A stretch of DNA of 64,000 nucleotides from Aporrectodea caliginosa (lineage: Eukaryota > Annelida > Clitellata > Crassiclitellata > Lumbricidae): positions 903,501-967,500 of the forward strand of contig JACEVL010000148.1 of assembly GCA_020284085.1 (NCBI GenBank). Reading direction: 5' to 3'. The number at the start of each line of letters is the position of its first letter. Position 1 is the stretch's first letter. The translations under genes were made by a program, and so were the position numbers. Positions 1-11,190 of this stretch are shown here, piece by piece. Under the pieces are notes generated by a model, which did not search any database, was not told the origin of the DNA, and worked only from the letters and a program-made list of their open reading frames with translations.

Positions 1-755
1 ACTAGGTCTATACTTTTGTCACTGTTATGTGTTTAAAACTGTTTATCATGTAATGTATGAACACCTTGACATGTTCTAATTGTTTATGTTTTCCACTGTA
101 CACAATTTCATATTTTATTTCAATACAATCAATATTGTAATTCTGATTATCATTCCGCAGCCTAGTAACCAATCACTCACGGACCGGCACAGTTCAAGTA
201 TCACTGCTCTAACAGATGCATATACATATGTGCAATACATTAAAAGTAGCTAAATGGACCATGGTTCTAGGTTCAATGATGTAAAACAGTATTGCTATAT
301 TAAACAATCAACAAACATATGGAAGGTTCAACAACGACACTACAGAGTTCTATAATCTTGTGTTTACATACATAGAGGGTTTTGTTAATTGCTGTCTGCT
401 ACCATGCAATCTACTATCATGTCACAGTGATTAAAAAGTATGATAAGGATCCGACTATTTAGCTGTCAATGCAAAGCCAATTTACAGCCAAATGGATAGA
501 TTTACCGCTGAATTTTGTCAGTACTATGCAAACAAGTTTATCAGCAGATCACCCCCCACATCAATCCAGGCTTAATACCAAATGTCTCAATGATACAACA
601 TGCTAACCTATGACTCCGTCTTCATCTCATGCTACAAAAGCAACATTAATTTAGCAACCCCTTAACATTCCTATACAGAATTTATACTGAATATTCATAA
701 GCAAGATATTTTATGGACCCACAACTATTGATGTTGTAACTGCACCACTGACTAT
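1..755. other. No gene recognised
   Basis: I see no long open frame, splice-bounded conserved exon or recognisable repeat here. The sequence is AT-rich and looks like ordinary intergenic or intronic DNA. Confidence 0.5.
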
Positions 756-761
756 AAATAA

Positions 762-1010
762 TAATAATATTCGTTTATTAATTCAAACTGACAAGTACGC
801 AGTCAGATCACACAATACACATGAAGTAGTAAAGGATGATAACAAGTTTAACAGAAGTCGAATTTAACCGTATGGCAGCCTGAAATGCCGGCCATTTGTC
901 CTGCTCATTTTACATTTCCCCCTATTGAATGGAAGGATGAGTCAACCTTATGGGTCTAGCCAGTATCAAACATTCGTCCTTCTGATTTTCGTACCAGCGT
1001 GTTACCATTC
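762..1010 (-). repeat. SINE-like repeat family 4, copy 1 (diverged)
   Basis: Read on the minus strand this matches the repeats at 19975-20210, 25425-25690 and 31597-31850. Shared blocks are a stretch reading 'gagtaaaatgagca', a 'cttgtgatcat' block, 'gtcagtttgaa' and a terminal 'aataaacga' followed by an (ATT)n tail, which lies here at 762-775. The better copies contain a B-box-like 'gggatcgattcctgc', so the family is probably tRNA-derived. This is the most diverged of the four copies. Confidence 0.6.
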
Positions 1011-1019
1011 AACCATCTC

Positions 1020-2185
1020 CTCGCCCCAAATGTTGTAATAAACTCCACTCAGCCACAAACCTGAGTTGTAGTCGACGACCTCAATGACATCTTCTTGCTC
1101 CACTGGTTTCCACCTGGAATGCTTGATGGTGACGGCAGATATGGCTCTGCATCCACAGCAGACACTGGAAGTGGTGGAAACGCTTCCGCATAAGTTGGCT
1201 CTTTCGACGGGTCATCCACCACTGCCGCGTGGAAGGCGTCAAAACCGGGTCCTTCACAACTCATCGTCGCAATCAGGCCAGGTCACCAGTACTCTAAATG
1301 CAACCAATCGTAATGTCCCTTTGGTCACTAGTATATTAAAGGCAACCAATCATGATCAAAGATAATCAGGTCAACCATGCTCAAAAACCAATCATTCACT
1401 CTCATAGATAACTGGGTAAACAATTCTTTAAAACCAACCATTCCTCATCAAAACTAATTGGGTCGGCCATGCTCTAAAACGAACAATTCATCATCAGAGA
1501 TATTCGGGCCAAACACGCTCTAAAACCACTCATTCAATGTCATAGATAACTGGGTCAACCATATTCATCATCAAAATGATCTGGCTAACTGCGATTCTAG
1601 AGGCAACTAGTTTTCTAAGTTCATATCAGATTGACTACAAATAATCACACTAAAAGTCAAACCTACAAAAATCACTTCAGATTTCTTCAAATTCCACCCA
1701 AAGTATTGCATTTTTGTCAACCAAAACACACTACAATAGAGCAACTAAGAGTAATTTTTCCATATTTTACTGCACCAGCAATATCCCACAACAACTCTGC
1801 TAATTACTGTTTACCTTAATTACCAAACCCTGGCACATGAAAAGACTACCAGGATTTGATTAACTTGGTTACATCGGCCAAATCGTATCATTACTATAGG
1901 CAAATTCAGCATATAACTGGACTTTCAGTGTAGATTACATCAAATGCACATTTCTTCTAATGGAAACAATTTCTTCATCTGATTTCGATGACCCTCAGGG
2001 GTAACCATCAGGGCCTCTCAGGGATTCAGACAGGTCCAAGCCCCTACAACTACGAGGCCCCAATCCGGATGTTAGCGAAACCCAAGCACTGAATTCACAC
2101 CTGTCACGATACTGGCTAAAGCATGTCATGTGATCTTGCTTACTTCTGCCAGGATTTTGAAATGGCGGACATCGAAATAGGAAAC
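1020..2185. other. No gene recognised
   Basis: Only short open frames (under 95 codons) with no family resemblance. Around 1370-1600 there is a loose repetition of 'aaccaatcat' and 'gggtcaacca' phrases, suggesting an old, decayed tandem repeat. Confidence 0.4.
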
Positions 2186-2188
2186 GTT

Positions 2189-2530
2189 TTCACAATTGGC
2201 GTTGTGAGCGTTGGTTAGGGTGAGGTTAGGCGTTGTGAGGGTTGGTTAGGGTGAGGTTAGGCATCGTGAGGGTTGGTTACGGTGAGGTTAGGCATCATGA
2301 GGGTTGGTTACGTAAGGTTAGGTGTCGTGATGGTCAGTTAGGGTGAGGTTAGGCGCCGTGAGGGTTGGTAAAGGTCAGGTTACGCGTTGTGAGGGTTGGT
2401 GAGGGTGAAATTAGGAGTCGAGAGGGTTGGTCAGCATCATGAGTCAGGTAGGGCATTATGAGGATCGGCTAGCGTTAGGCGTCATGAGGGTCGGTTCGGC
2501 GTCATGCGGGTCAGCCAGGGTCATGGGTAG
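2189..2530 (+). repeat. Minisatellite with about 31-bp unit
   Basis: Units built on 'gtgagggttggttagggt' plus 'gaggttaggc' repeat about ten times. They are clean at 2200-2300 and increasingly degenerate towards 2530. The unit contains TTAGGG by chance, but it is not a telomeric hexamer array. Confidence 0.85.
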
Positions 2531-4450
2531 GGTGTCATTATTAGAAAACAGGGACAACAACCTGCCGCCACATAAGGACCAAGCTGAGTTAACATGATAT
2601 AGCAACGACAGGTGGTAGATCGAATCGCCCAAAGCGAATGGCCGTCAAGGTCACTCCTCCCACCAACACGCAAGCCCGGTTGCCGACGGTGTATCATGGG
2701 TATCCCAGTGTCAAAATGACAGACATTGTGATTGCACAGATAGACCTTCAGAGAAAGTTTAGGCAATCGAACAGGAAGTCTCCTTATTGATCGCCGGTAA
2801 TGTCATCGTGCACTCTATCAGACGCACCGAATCAATGCTTCAAACAGTACCTACAAACTAACTGTTTAATATCTAAACACCAGTAAACAGTCTCCTTTTA
2901 ACAGAGTTAAGCTGAAATATAGCGCAACATAAATGCCGAATTTCAAAGGTAACGCTTACATGTACTGTTTCCGGAAAGGTCCGTCCTGTAAACGCTAAAA
3001 CTTCGATTGCCCCAGCTCTTCTTACGATTCGTCTGCCTGTCGAAAAAACGTGGCAACGTATCAGTTAAACTGTCCATAGGCGATATAAAAAGAATAAGAA
3101 AGAATAAAGCCGTAAATTTTAATAAAATGTCTAACTTCAACTTACCAAGATGCAATCCTCGTGTAAACAGACCATATGGTACGTAGTAGGTATCACTACG
3201 CCGTTTGTTACACGATCTGTGATTGGTCGATTCAGAGGTCAAAGTAAAAAGTCATCTGCTGACAGCCAATCACGCGCTCTGTCTCATCGCAACGCCACAT
3301 CAGCTTTAACGTTAACGACAAAACGAGTAATAATTACAACAGTTACATTTTAAGCTTTTGTTATAGTAAGTTAAAAAGCATTTAGATAAACCTTTGCTAA
3401 ATTTTGAAAAATTCTGTAATTTTTGGTGGAAGACTTTTTGGCGACTTTGAGTTTAGTCTGTGTCCCTGCATTGCACCGCATTTAGTAGGTAGGCTAAGTA
3501 AAGTAATATACTACACGGAAATTAAATTTTTTTAAAGGGAGCTGCTTTAAGTAAAATTTCAACTACCGTAAAAGTAAAATATCGTATCAGTAAAGAACAG
3601 ATTTTCTGTAGTATGTAAAGTTCATGAATTTAAGAAAAGTCAAGCCCATGAAATTTTGTGAGAATGACATGTTTAATATAACCTATTCGTTGTATGGTTT
3701 GATGTAGGGCCTTCATAAGCGAAGCTTAATTTTACTGCATGTTATATTTCATATTATTATTGCAAACATTTTTAACGCTCGCAAGGTCATACAGAAATTG
3801 GAATATGAGGCGCGGTTCTGCCTCGTGACAATGACCAATGTGCTATCGTTTTCTGTCACGTGACAATTTTTATTTGATGTGACTTAGGAATAAGGTTTCC
3901 TTCTATTAGCTTCATCATTGACAGAGCCTTGTCTTTGCAGACCACATCACTCAGTTATCACGCACATCTTATGATTATATGCATATTCGTGACCTTCGTC
4001 GACTTTGCCCCGTACTTTGCCTGCCTTTTTATGTAGATGATTTAGGGCCTCTGGGACACAGCCATGTTTACTGAGCCCAGAGCGGGCCTGAATTGTGCTA
4101 CTGTAGCCTACTTAATTTAGACCGTTAGACTAGGCACCTCTGTGTGAGAGTGCGTGCGGACTGCGGAGAGAGGTTTGCCTTCTAATGGTGGCTTATTTAA
4201 GAGATTTTCATCTAGGGCTAACGCAGTACTTATAGCCTACACGGATACCATGAAAGGCCCATTCAAACGGGCAGTGGCGGTGAAGGTTCTCACCCGATCA
4301 ATTCATTGAAAAATGAACAGGGTCGAGGTCATATGTACTGTCGCTATATAAAAGCGTGTAGACCGACCCGATGTGGGCAAAATGCGGGCCTAACGAACGG
4401 TAGTTGGTAGTTTCTACTTAACGATACTGTCAATACAAAGGTCACTATAG
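2531..4450. other. No gene recognised
   Basis: Short open frames on both strands (up to 99 codons at 2943-3242, minus) lack conserved motifs. No repeat family from elsewhere in the window was recognised. Confidence 0.4.
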
Positions 4451-4451
4451 C

Positions 4452-4500
4452 GTTGCCCTCCTTCTTCGTCCAGGCTTGGGACTGGCACTCCACAGTGACG
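4452..4500 (+). repeat. Dispersed repeat 'gttgccctcc...gcttgggactggca'
   Basis: A roughly 45-bp block starting 'gttgccctcc' and ending 'ggactggcact'. It recurs at about 26008-26045 and 54905-54955 in the same orientation, and inverted at about 44285-44345; short pieces lie at 32545 and 34640. It looks like one end of a dispersed element whose other end I could not define. Confidence 0.55.
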
Positions 4501-4984
4501 GAGTTCGGCTATCAGAGGAGTTAGAGGAAGATATGAAGAGTTGTGTGTTATCATCGTTGAGCTATAACCACGTCAATTGTTCACCCCAAACTCGACTACT
4601 ACAACTCCATGCAGTTTCTCTTGCATGTAGGCTACTCAACTACTCATCTTGGAAGAAGCGTCAGCAAATGATCGAGAACGCTTGACCACCTGACGACCCC
4701 TGTGACGACCAAGCAACCTGCAGGTTCCTGTGGACATGATTTTATATAGCGCCAGTAATAACTCTGGTCTCTGGTGTGGCGCTAAGAAATCTCGGATATT
4801 TTAGCATCTACGCTTGCATTCTTTGTCTGCCTTTTCAGAACTCTGCTCAGTGGTGAAAACATTAATTACAGCCATCAGTTGCAGTCTTGAGCTACCTTAT
4901 TAAGTGTCGGGCACCGGTATAAAATCAGATCCGGATGAATTTAACAACTATTATCTACAGATGTACGGTAGGTATCAGTGTAGG

Positions 4985-5410
4985 CCTAGTGAACGATTGG
5001 ATTTTTCGGGTTGCTGCCCCGCGTTCCTGGAACAGCCTTCCTCCACCTGCAGCCCGGTATTCAGGAGATCAAAAGAACAGTTGAAAATAATCATAAGTAG
5101 GCCTACTATGATAATTAATAATAATTATTTGCCTTAATATTAATTAGCACTTGTGCTGACCGTTGACATTGTAAAACACTCTAGGCTATATTATAAGTAG
5201 CTTTCAACCGACTATGCTATAGTCTAGGCCTACCTTTTGGTTGCCATTGGTTACTCCAGCTTACTGTGCAACAGTGTACATTGTTTTGCTAACTGGTGTA
5301 ATGTATTCGTTTGTAATGACATTTAACATCATAATAATAGGCTAGCGTAGAGAGTGCCTCTGAATAGATAGCCTATCTTGAAGGGGCGCTATATAATAAT
5401 TCAATTACAT
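4985..5410 (+). pseudogene. LINE (CR1/L2-like) 3' end: RT C-terminus plus tail
   Basis: At 5008-5080 one frame reads VAAPRSWNSLPPPA. This is the conserved C-terminal signature (AxPxxWNxLP) of CR1/L2-type reverse-transcriptase proteins. The element's 3' end follows at 5345-5410: 'tgcctctgaatag', then a GGGGCGCTATATAA block and a degenerate ATTACA tail. It is severely 5'-truncated and not coding. Confidence 0.65.
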
Positions 5411-5536
5411 TAGGCCTGCATGAACTGTTGTAATTACATTTGCAGTTAGAATCAGAGTTCTAGTAGGCCTACTCCTATTCCGTCCAATCCAGAAGGCAGT
5501 GAACCCTTTCGGTCGCCGTGGGGTGTGGTCTACTTG

Positions 5537-5724
5537 CAGTGGCGTAACGAAGGATTTCAGCGCCCGGGGGCAAGAGTTGATGACTGCGCCCTTTTTAATT
5601 TTCTTAATGACTTTTCATCGTTCTTGTCATAGTACTTTGTACCACTGAAAGCTAATTTTGCGCCCCACCCCTTGTGCTGCGCCCGGGGGCGGCTGCCCCT
5701 CTGCCCCCCTTCGTTACGCCACTG
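5537..5724. mobile_element. hAT-type MITE (188 bp) with 8-bp TSD
   Basis: The terminal inverted repeat CAGTGGCGTAACGAAGG is perfect over 17 bp at both ends. Flanking octamers tctacttg (5529-5536) and cctacttg (5725-5732) match at 7 of 8 positions, the duplication length typical of hAT transposons. The inside is GC-rich subterminal sequence with no open frame. Confidence 0.9.
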
Positions 5725-5992
5725 CCTACTTGTAAGGGGAACTATAGTCTATAATATTATTCATCTTATAGTCAGCTTAACGTGATGGAAAAGACAGCTA
5801 CAGAAATAGCTCGTCCTGAATAGTTTACTCCAGACGTTTTGAAATGCTAGCGACACGTGCACAGGGGCAGGGGCGCCGTTAGGCGTACGCACTTACGCAA
5901 ATGCGTACAGCGCTGAAAGGCTAAGAAGTGAAAAATTGCAAATGAAAAAAGTGAAATCTCTATTGTTGGTATTGGCGCCCAAATACCTAGCC

Positions 5993-6019
5993 ACGCCGCT
6001 CAATATAATGTCAAGAATG
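5993..6019 (+). repeat. 27-bp direct repeat, left copy
   Basis: These 27 bases recur at 10455-10481 with one mismatch. They bracket the hAT relic, the two GTCTCCCCC arrays and everything between, about 4.4 kb. Confidence 0.8.
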
Positions 6020-7246
6020 CAGGGCCGGTTTAATCACTAGGCGAACTAGGCGGCCGCCTAGGACGGCACGCTTCTGGGGGCGGCAGAAAAGCTAAATAAA
6101 AACAAATTTAAACATTGCCGGCGTTTTGCCGCCATTCATTAGTAAATGAATACGAAAATAAGAAGCGGCTTCACACAGACCACAGACATTTCGAAAACTT
6201 AACGTCAGTCATGTACGTGGCACGTCACGCTTATGCTCTTAACTATTGCAAGTTTGAAGTTGCTTACCATAGCGACATAGACCTATTTGAAATGAAACTG
6301 AGACCGATCATCAGCAATGTTACCACTCCTTCGGTTTTTCCCAAGATCTTGGTTTTTAATCCGAACTTCTAAAATGGGGTTTCTGGAGACCTTGTGTTTT
6401 CACTTATGTTTTTCTTGTTTTACTGAAACCCTGTTTTTATTAAAAGTTTAATAAAAGTTTAATCAATTTTTTTTAAAAACATAATTCATGTCAAGAAAAT
6501 CTAGTGCTAAGTGCTAGTACAAAACCAGACACTAAAGATAACGGTCTGGGTGATCGAGGTCAATAAATGGCGCAATATGTGTGCAAGCATTGATATAGGC
6601 CTACTAGATTTAAAATATAGTTTTTATAGTTTAAAATAGTTACAAGACGCCGCATATTTATTCGATTTGACGTCTTCTTGACACTTCCAGTTTTTGTGGC
6701 TAATAATGAGAGAAGCTTCTCGAAGCTCAAAAGAAATATATTTGCCTACGTCCATGCTGCAAGAAAGATTTGTTGGACTGGGCCTATAGCTACATTATCA
6801 ATTGAACATGATAGGCCTCTCGCTGGAGACATTGAACTGATAGAACTCTTCTACATTATTTTGCTAAATTGCATGATAGTGCGAAAAATAAAATTTTGAA
6901 ATTACATTATAATTATTTCTACAGACTTCGTAGAAAGTTCGTACGTAGGTAGGATTTTGACTTTAAAGTACACGTAGCCGTAGGATTTCTTTTAAAGTGT
7001 TCAAAGAAAAATGTGCACTGTTTCATTATTTAATAGGCCTGCATGTATTTACATGTTAAATTCCCATTAAACGTGTTACATCGTATACAGCATAGGCTGC
7101 ATAGCTAATGCAGTTTCCAGACTGTTACTGTTATTATGGATAACTTTTAAATTAACTTAGTTAATTTAATATTAATTAGTTATCGCAGTTACCGGGGGCG
7201 CAGCGCGACAGGTTCGCCTAGGGCGGCAAATACTCTGGCGCCGGTG
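6020..7246 (+). mobile_element. hAT transposon relic (ZMYM1-like transposase)
   Basis: The left end begins 'cagggccggtttaatcac' and carries an internal near-palindrome of CTAGGC/GCCTAG words. The right end contains 'ggttcgcctagggcgg' and finishes 'ggcgccggtg', giving an imperfect inverted relationship with the left. A fragment of transposase lies at 6672-6899. No matching 8-bp duplication is visible, so the exact right boundary is uncertain. Confidence 0.6.
6672..6899 (+). pseudogene. hAT transposase C-terminal fragment
   Basis: The frame contains NNERSFSKLKRNIF, then a degenerate 'R...TGPIATLSIEHD' and a final 'IELIELF'. This is the order seen in the C-terminal dimerisation region of hAT/ZMYM1-like transposases (xxERSFSKLKxIKxxLR ... 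LSIExD). The upstream catalytic region is missing or degraded and the fragment starts without a credible start codon, so it is a dead relic. Confidence 0.7.
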
Positions 7247-7253
7247 TCATGAT

Positions 7254-7405
7254 ATAAAGTCTCCCCCCGAAACAGAGTCTCCCCCTGGCTGAAATAATGT
7301 CTCCCCCGGAGACTCTGTATCAAAACAAAGTCTCCCCCATTGAAATAGAATCTCCCCGTCTACGATACAAAGTCTCCCCCTACTAAAAAATCGCCCCCTT
7401 TATAT
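7254..7405 (+). repeat. GTCTCCCCC array, left
   Basis: About seven short units of the form 'a(a/g)agtctccccc', separated by 10-20 bp of variable AT-rich sequence. It is mirrored, in opposite orientation, by the array at 10278-10455. The layout suggests subterminal repeats of a DNA transposon of about 3.2 kb. Confidence 0.75.
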
Positions 7406-8127
7406 TTCAGTTGCTTTCCTATATAATTTTAAATGTGATTTAATATGTACATTTTCGTAAAAAAATCTGATGTGTTTACTATTTGAATTGGACATGAAAA
7501 ACATGAAATGAAATAAGAAAATTATTAAATAAATGTTTTATAAGAGTAAATGTAGAACACCACTAGGATATGTCGGACGCTTATGTCAATAAAACGCAAT
7601 GGATAGGCCTAGATTACACACATTGTTTGTTATAGCCTAATGAAGGAAATGGCTCTGACCACAAGTAGGCATTTTACTGGTGCTAGTTTCTGAAACGATT
7701 CTGTGACCAGTAATCCCTATCCCATTCAATAATTAATGCTGCAGTCCTTTTGCCAGCTAACGCTAATTAGCTTACCGCTGATTCTTTTAGAGTTAGATGA
7801 CTTAGATCTACCACTGAAAATGTGTTGGATATTGGTCATTCAATATTACTAGCGTCAGATATAATATCAGGCCAGCTTATTAGCTATACAAGGAGTCTGA
7901 AACAATGCATTGGAATAACTATAATACGGTACCTGTACTGACTTCCTGATACGAGCTAGCGCGTGGCTTCTATGCGATTCTTGATGCAGAATAGGCCTAA
8001 CCTTCAACTGATATTAATCAACTGATATGAGCTTGCACTTGATTTTCTGTGAATCTTTTGATGCGGAATAGGCCTATACCATTCGTCCATTGATCTGGTT
8101 AGCATATTCGTTGCTTATCATTGTTAG
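7406..8127. other. No gene recognised
   Basis: AT-rich sequence between the left GTCTCCCCC array and the tandem triplication. No conserved coding frame. Confidence 0.4.
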
Positions 8128-8640
8128 CATTCACAGAACCACTGAATAAGCGAAGCTAAATCAAACCTATTTAGTGTCGACAGGCCAATATCAATTAAAG
8201 AAAATAAAGCATTGTAGTCCGTGAAGCCAGTACAGGCTTCAGATGAAGACTACTGAAGCATTTGTTGAACCATGGAATTATTATGCTTGCCCTTGCTTTT
8301 CTGGCATTCTTTGATGAAGATTAGGCATTCATAGAACCACTGAATAAGCGAAGCTAAATCAAACCTATTTAGTGTCGATAGGCCGATATCAATTAAAGAA
8401 AATAAAGCATTGTAGTCCGTGAAGCCAGTAGGGCCTATGTAATATGTATACAGGCTTGAGATAAAGACTACTGAAGCATTTGTTGAACCATGGAATTATT
8501 ATGCTTGCCCTTGCTTTTCTGGCATTCTTTGATGAAGATTATAGGCATTCATAGAACCACTGAATAAGCGAAGCTAAATCAAACCTATTGAAGTGTCGAT
8601 AGGCCAATATCAATTAAAGAAAATAAAGCATAAATTATTC
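8128..8640 (+). repeat. Tandem triplication, period about 200-220 bp
   Basis: The block beginning 'cattcacagaaccactgaat' starts near 8129, 8328 and 8547. The first two copies are nearly complete and the third stops after 'aaagaaaataaagcat'. The period differs (about 199 and 219 bp) because the second unit has an extra piece around 8433-8455. The low divergence suggests a recent duplication. Confidence 0.85.
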
Positions 8641-9127
8641 GTAGACGCCAATCATCGTCGATATGACGGCGTCGTTAAATAAACTTATTACACACAATTA
8701 TTCGTAGCTGAAGTTCATTACATTTTCTGCTTAGACTTAGATGATCTTAACGGATTCAGTATTATAGTTAGTATAGGCCTACATTGGCTAGAAGTTGCTT
8801 TAAAAAGTACTACTTTGTGAAACAGTTCAAAATTATGGATAAGGCTGGAATATTTTTCATCAATTAAACAATTATATATTCTCATGGATTCAGCTTCTAC
8901 TGTACTTACGGGTAAGCCTACAATTTTTGTAATCAATCCAGCGTCCATTTTAAATTGACCATACGAAATAATTTACCAACTTAAAGTATGGGATTAGCCA
9001 CAAAGGCCTTAGAATTAATTGACCAGATAAACACCCAACATCCTACAAATAAGCGAATTTCTCCATGGTAGGCCTACCCTTGGTATGGAACAACATCCCT
9101 ATCACCATTCGTCGATTGCCTAACTTG

Positions 9128-10026
9128 CAGTGTTTTATCAATTACATTCTAAGTGTAATTGAATTATAATTGCAATTACATGCTTGTAATTGTAATTGAA
9201 TTACAATTACAATTACTTGATTGTGAAAGTAATTGAATTACAATTACATTTTCATTGTAATTTAATTACCAATTACTTTTCAATTATTCCTTTAATGTTG
9301 GCAAATGATTTTGAATTTTTTCAATAATTTTTAATTTAGGCCCTACTCTATTTTAAAACTAAAACATCCAAAACATGGCCTGTAAATTGTAATAATATAT
9401 ACATTCAATTGTATTATAAGTTTGCCAGGTATCCAAAATACGATTTACAATTATGATCCATTAAAACAAGTTAGAGTTTATTTGATTTTTAGTAAGGTTT
9501 TTCAAAATGATAGTCTGTTAGAGAACTTAGTTGATTGCGCCTGGGTGAGTGAGTCAATTCATCCAGCAGTGCTAAAGAGACGCTCAACTGGAGCTGAAGA
9601 TGGAAGCTCTGTTTTCTGTAGGCAGCTGCAGTAAGCTAGCTAAGAATGAGTGCATGACTGCATGGATAGCCTGATAATGAAGGTCAGCCCTTGCCCTTGC
9701 GGTCTATCAAAGTGTGCTGTAAGATTGTAAGAGGGGTGTAAGGAAAGAATAATGTTGACAATTACGTTGCCATGCAAACATGATGCAGAGCAGTTTATTC
9801 AACTAAACGGGTGGCCCGGGTCAACACTGCAGGCTGGCATCTTCTCTGTTATCGAAGTAATTCGTAATTTACACTTCATTCAATTACAAATTACATGCAA
9901 TATTGTAATTGAAATACAATAACAATCACTGGACTTAAAATGTAATTAAATTACAATTACAATTACACAACATGTAATTCAATTACGTAATTCAATTACA
10001 TGTATTTCAATTACTGAACAACACTG
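9128..10026. mobile_element. Non-autonomous hAT element (899 bp)
   Basis: Identical octamers ctaacttg flank the element at 9120-9127 and 10027-10034. Both ends begin CAGTGTT when read inward and continue into long subterminal arrays of TAATTG/CAATTA words (about 9135-9290 and 9860-10020). The centre holds no transposase; the 70-codon frame at 9422 has no recognised motif. Confidence 0.88.
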
Positions 10027-10277
10027 CTAACTTGAAATTATTTATGAAGACTATGCGTAGGCCTACTCGTCCAATAAATGCTTAATCATTTAAATCTCTC
10101 TGTTGCTGATATTTAGTTAAAATTGTTTTTAATACTCCACTATAATGCTTATTATTTGCTAAAATTAATAAATATGGACTATAGTTCCTTAAAATGGCAA
10201 CTATGACAATAAGTGCATAATTGTTGATTAAAACTGGGAACAATAAATTGTATGAAAATGAAAATTGAAATTGAAAT

Positions 10278-10455
10278 AAAGTCTCCCCGGGGGAGACTTT
10301 ATTTCAACGGGGGATGAAACATTTTCTCCCCCCCGGAGACTTTGTTTCAGAATATAGTCTCCGGGGGGCGAATTTATACTGAAACAGATCCGCCGGGGAG
10401 AATCTGTTTCGAAATAGAGTCTCCGGGGGGAGACTTTTAGGGGGAGACTCTGTTA
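10278..10455 (-). repeat. GTCTCCCCC array, right (inverted)
   Basis: Units of 'gggggagact' and 'ccggggagactttg', the reverse complement of the array at 7254-7405. The two arrays look like the long ends of one DNA element, within which the 899-bp hAT and the tandem triplication now lie. Confidence 0.75.
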
Positions 10456-10481
10456 CGCCACTCAATATAATGTCAAGAATG
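10455..10481 (+). repeat. 27-bp direct repeat, right copy
   Basis: Matches 5993-6019 at 26 of 27 positions, immediately after the right GTCTCCCCC array. Confidence 0.8.
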
Positions 10482-10704
10482 ATTTTACCCACCATATAGG
10501 TCTGTACTTGGCTGAGTAACTGTAATATGTAACTGTTCTTATGCATATTTTTGGCAATGATTTTAAAAAATTAATCCCGGATGTTGAAGAATTAAAAAAA
10601 CTAAAAAATTAATATTCTTAATATTCGTTGGCCAGTTTTAATATTCGTCAATATTAGTCAATTTCTAAAAATCTTAATATTCGTAATATTCGCATACTCG
10701 TTCT

Positions 10705-10902
10705 ATGCCTCACTCCCTTCCAGGTGCACTAAATCACTTACTCAACATCATCACTCAGATTTCAGCCTGGATGACCGCTAACCTGCTATATCTTAACCGT
10801 TCAAAAACAGAATTCCTCATTATTGGCCTCCGCGAGCAATTAAACAAACTAGCCTATCCTCCGACCTTTGTCCAACAGATCTCACTTCTCCCCGTACCTT
10901 AG
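10705..10902 (+). pseudogene. LINE reverse-transcriptase fragment (CR1/L2-like)
   Basis: The frame reads 'ISAWMTANLLYLNRSKTEFL' followed by IIGLREQLNKL. This is the block just after the catalytic palm of CR1/L2-type RTs (WM..N.L.LN..KTE.L..G). Only about 65 codons are intact and neither flank continues the domain. The preceding 10590-10700 is an AATATTCG-rich low-complexity stretch. Confidence 0.75.
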
Positions 10903-10909
10903 GCTACTG

Positions 10910-11190
10910 TTCTCTAGTAGGCCTATGAGAATTGTAGAAAAAAGACTGGGGGTCAGTCATTGATCCACTTGGAGTTGGGGTGTGCAATGAAGACTTAATA
11001 ATGGGGTATTAAGAAAGACTAAGGGTTTTGTGGGCGCTGAGAAATTTTCGAAGATTGCATTTAGTGAATTAGTTGTAGTAGGCTAAGAAAACTATACTAA
11101 CTTACTAAGCATAGTAGTGCAAACAACGTCAGTAACGTCATTATTTACAACAGGTCGTTTCCGATAATTTTTCAAAAAGGCCTATGAAAA
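10910..11190. other. No gene recognised
   Basis: AT-rich sequence between the LINE fragment and the satellite array. Confidence 0.4.

Noticed and set aside
2189..2530. Interstitial telomeric repeat
   Set aside because: TTAGGG appears once per 31-bp unit and never as a hexamer array.
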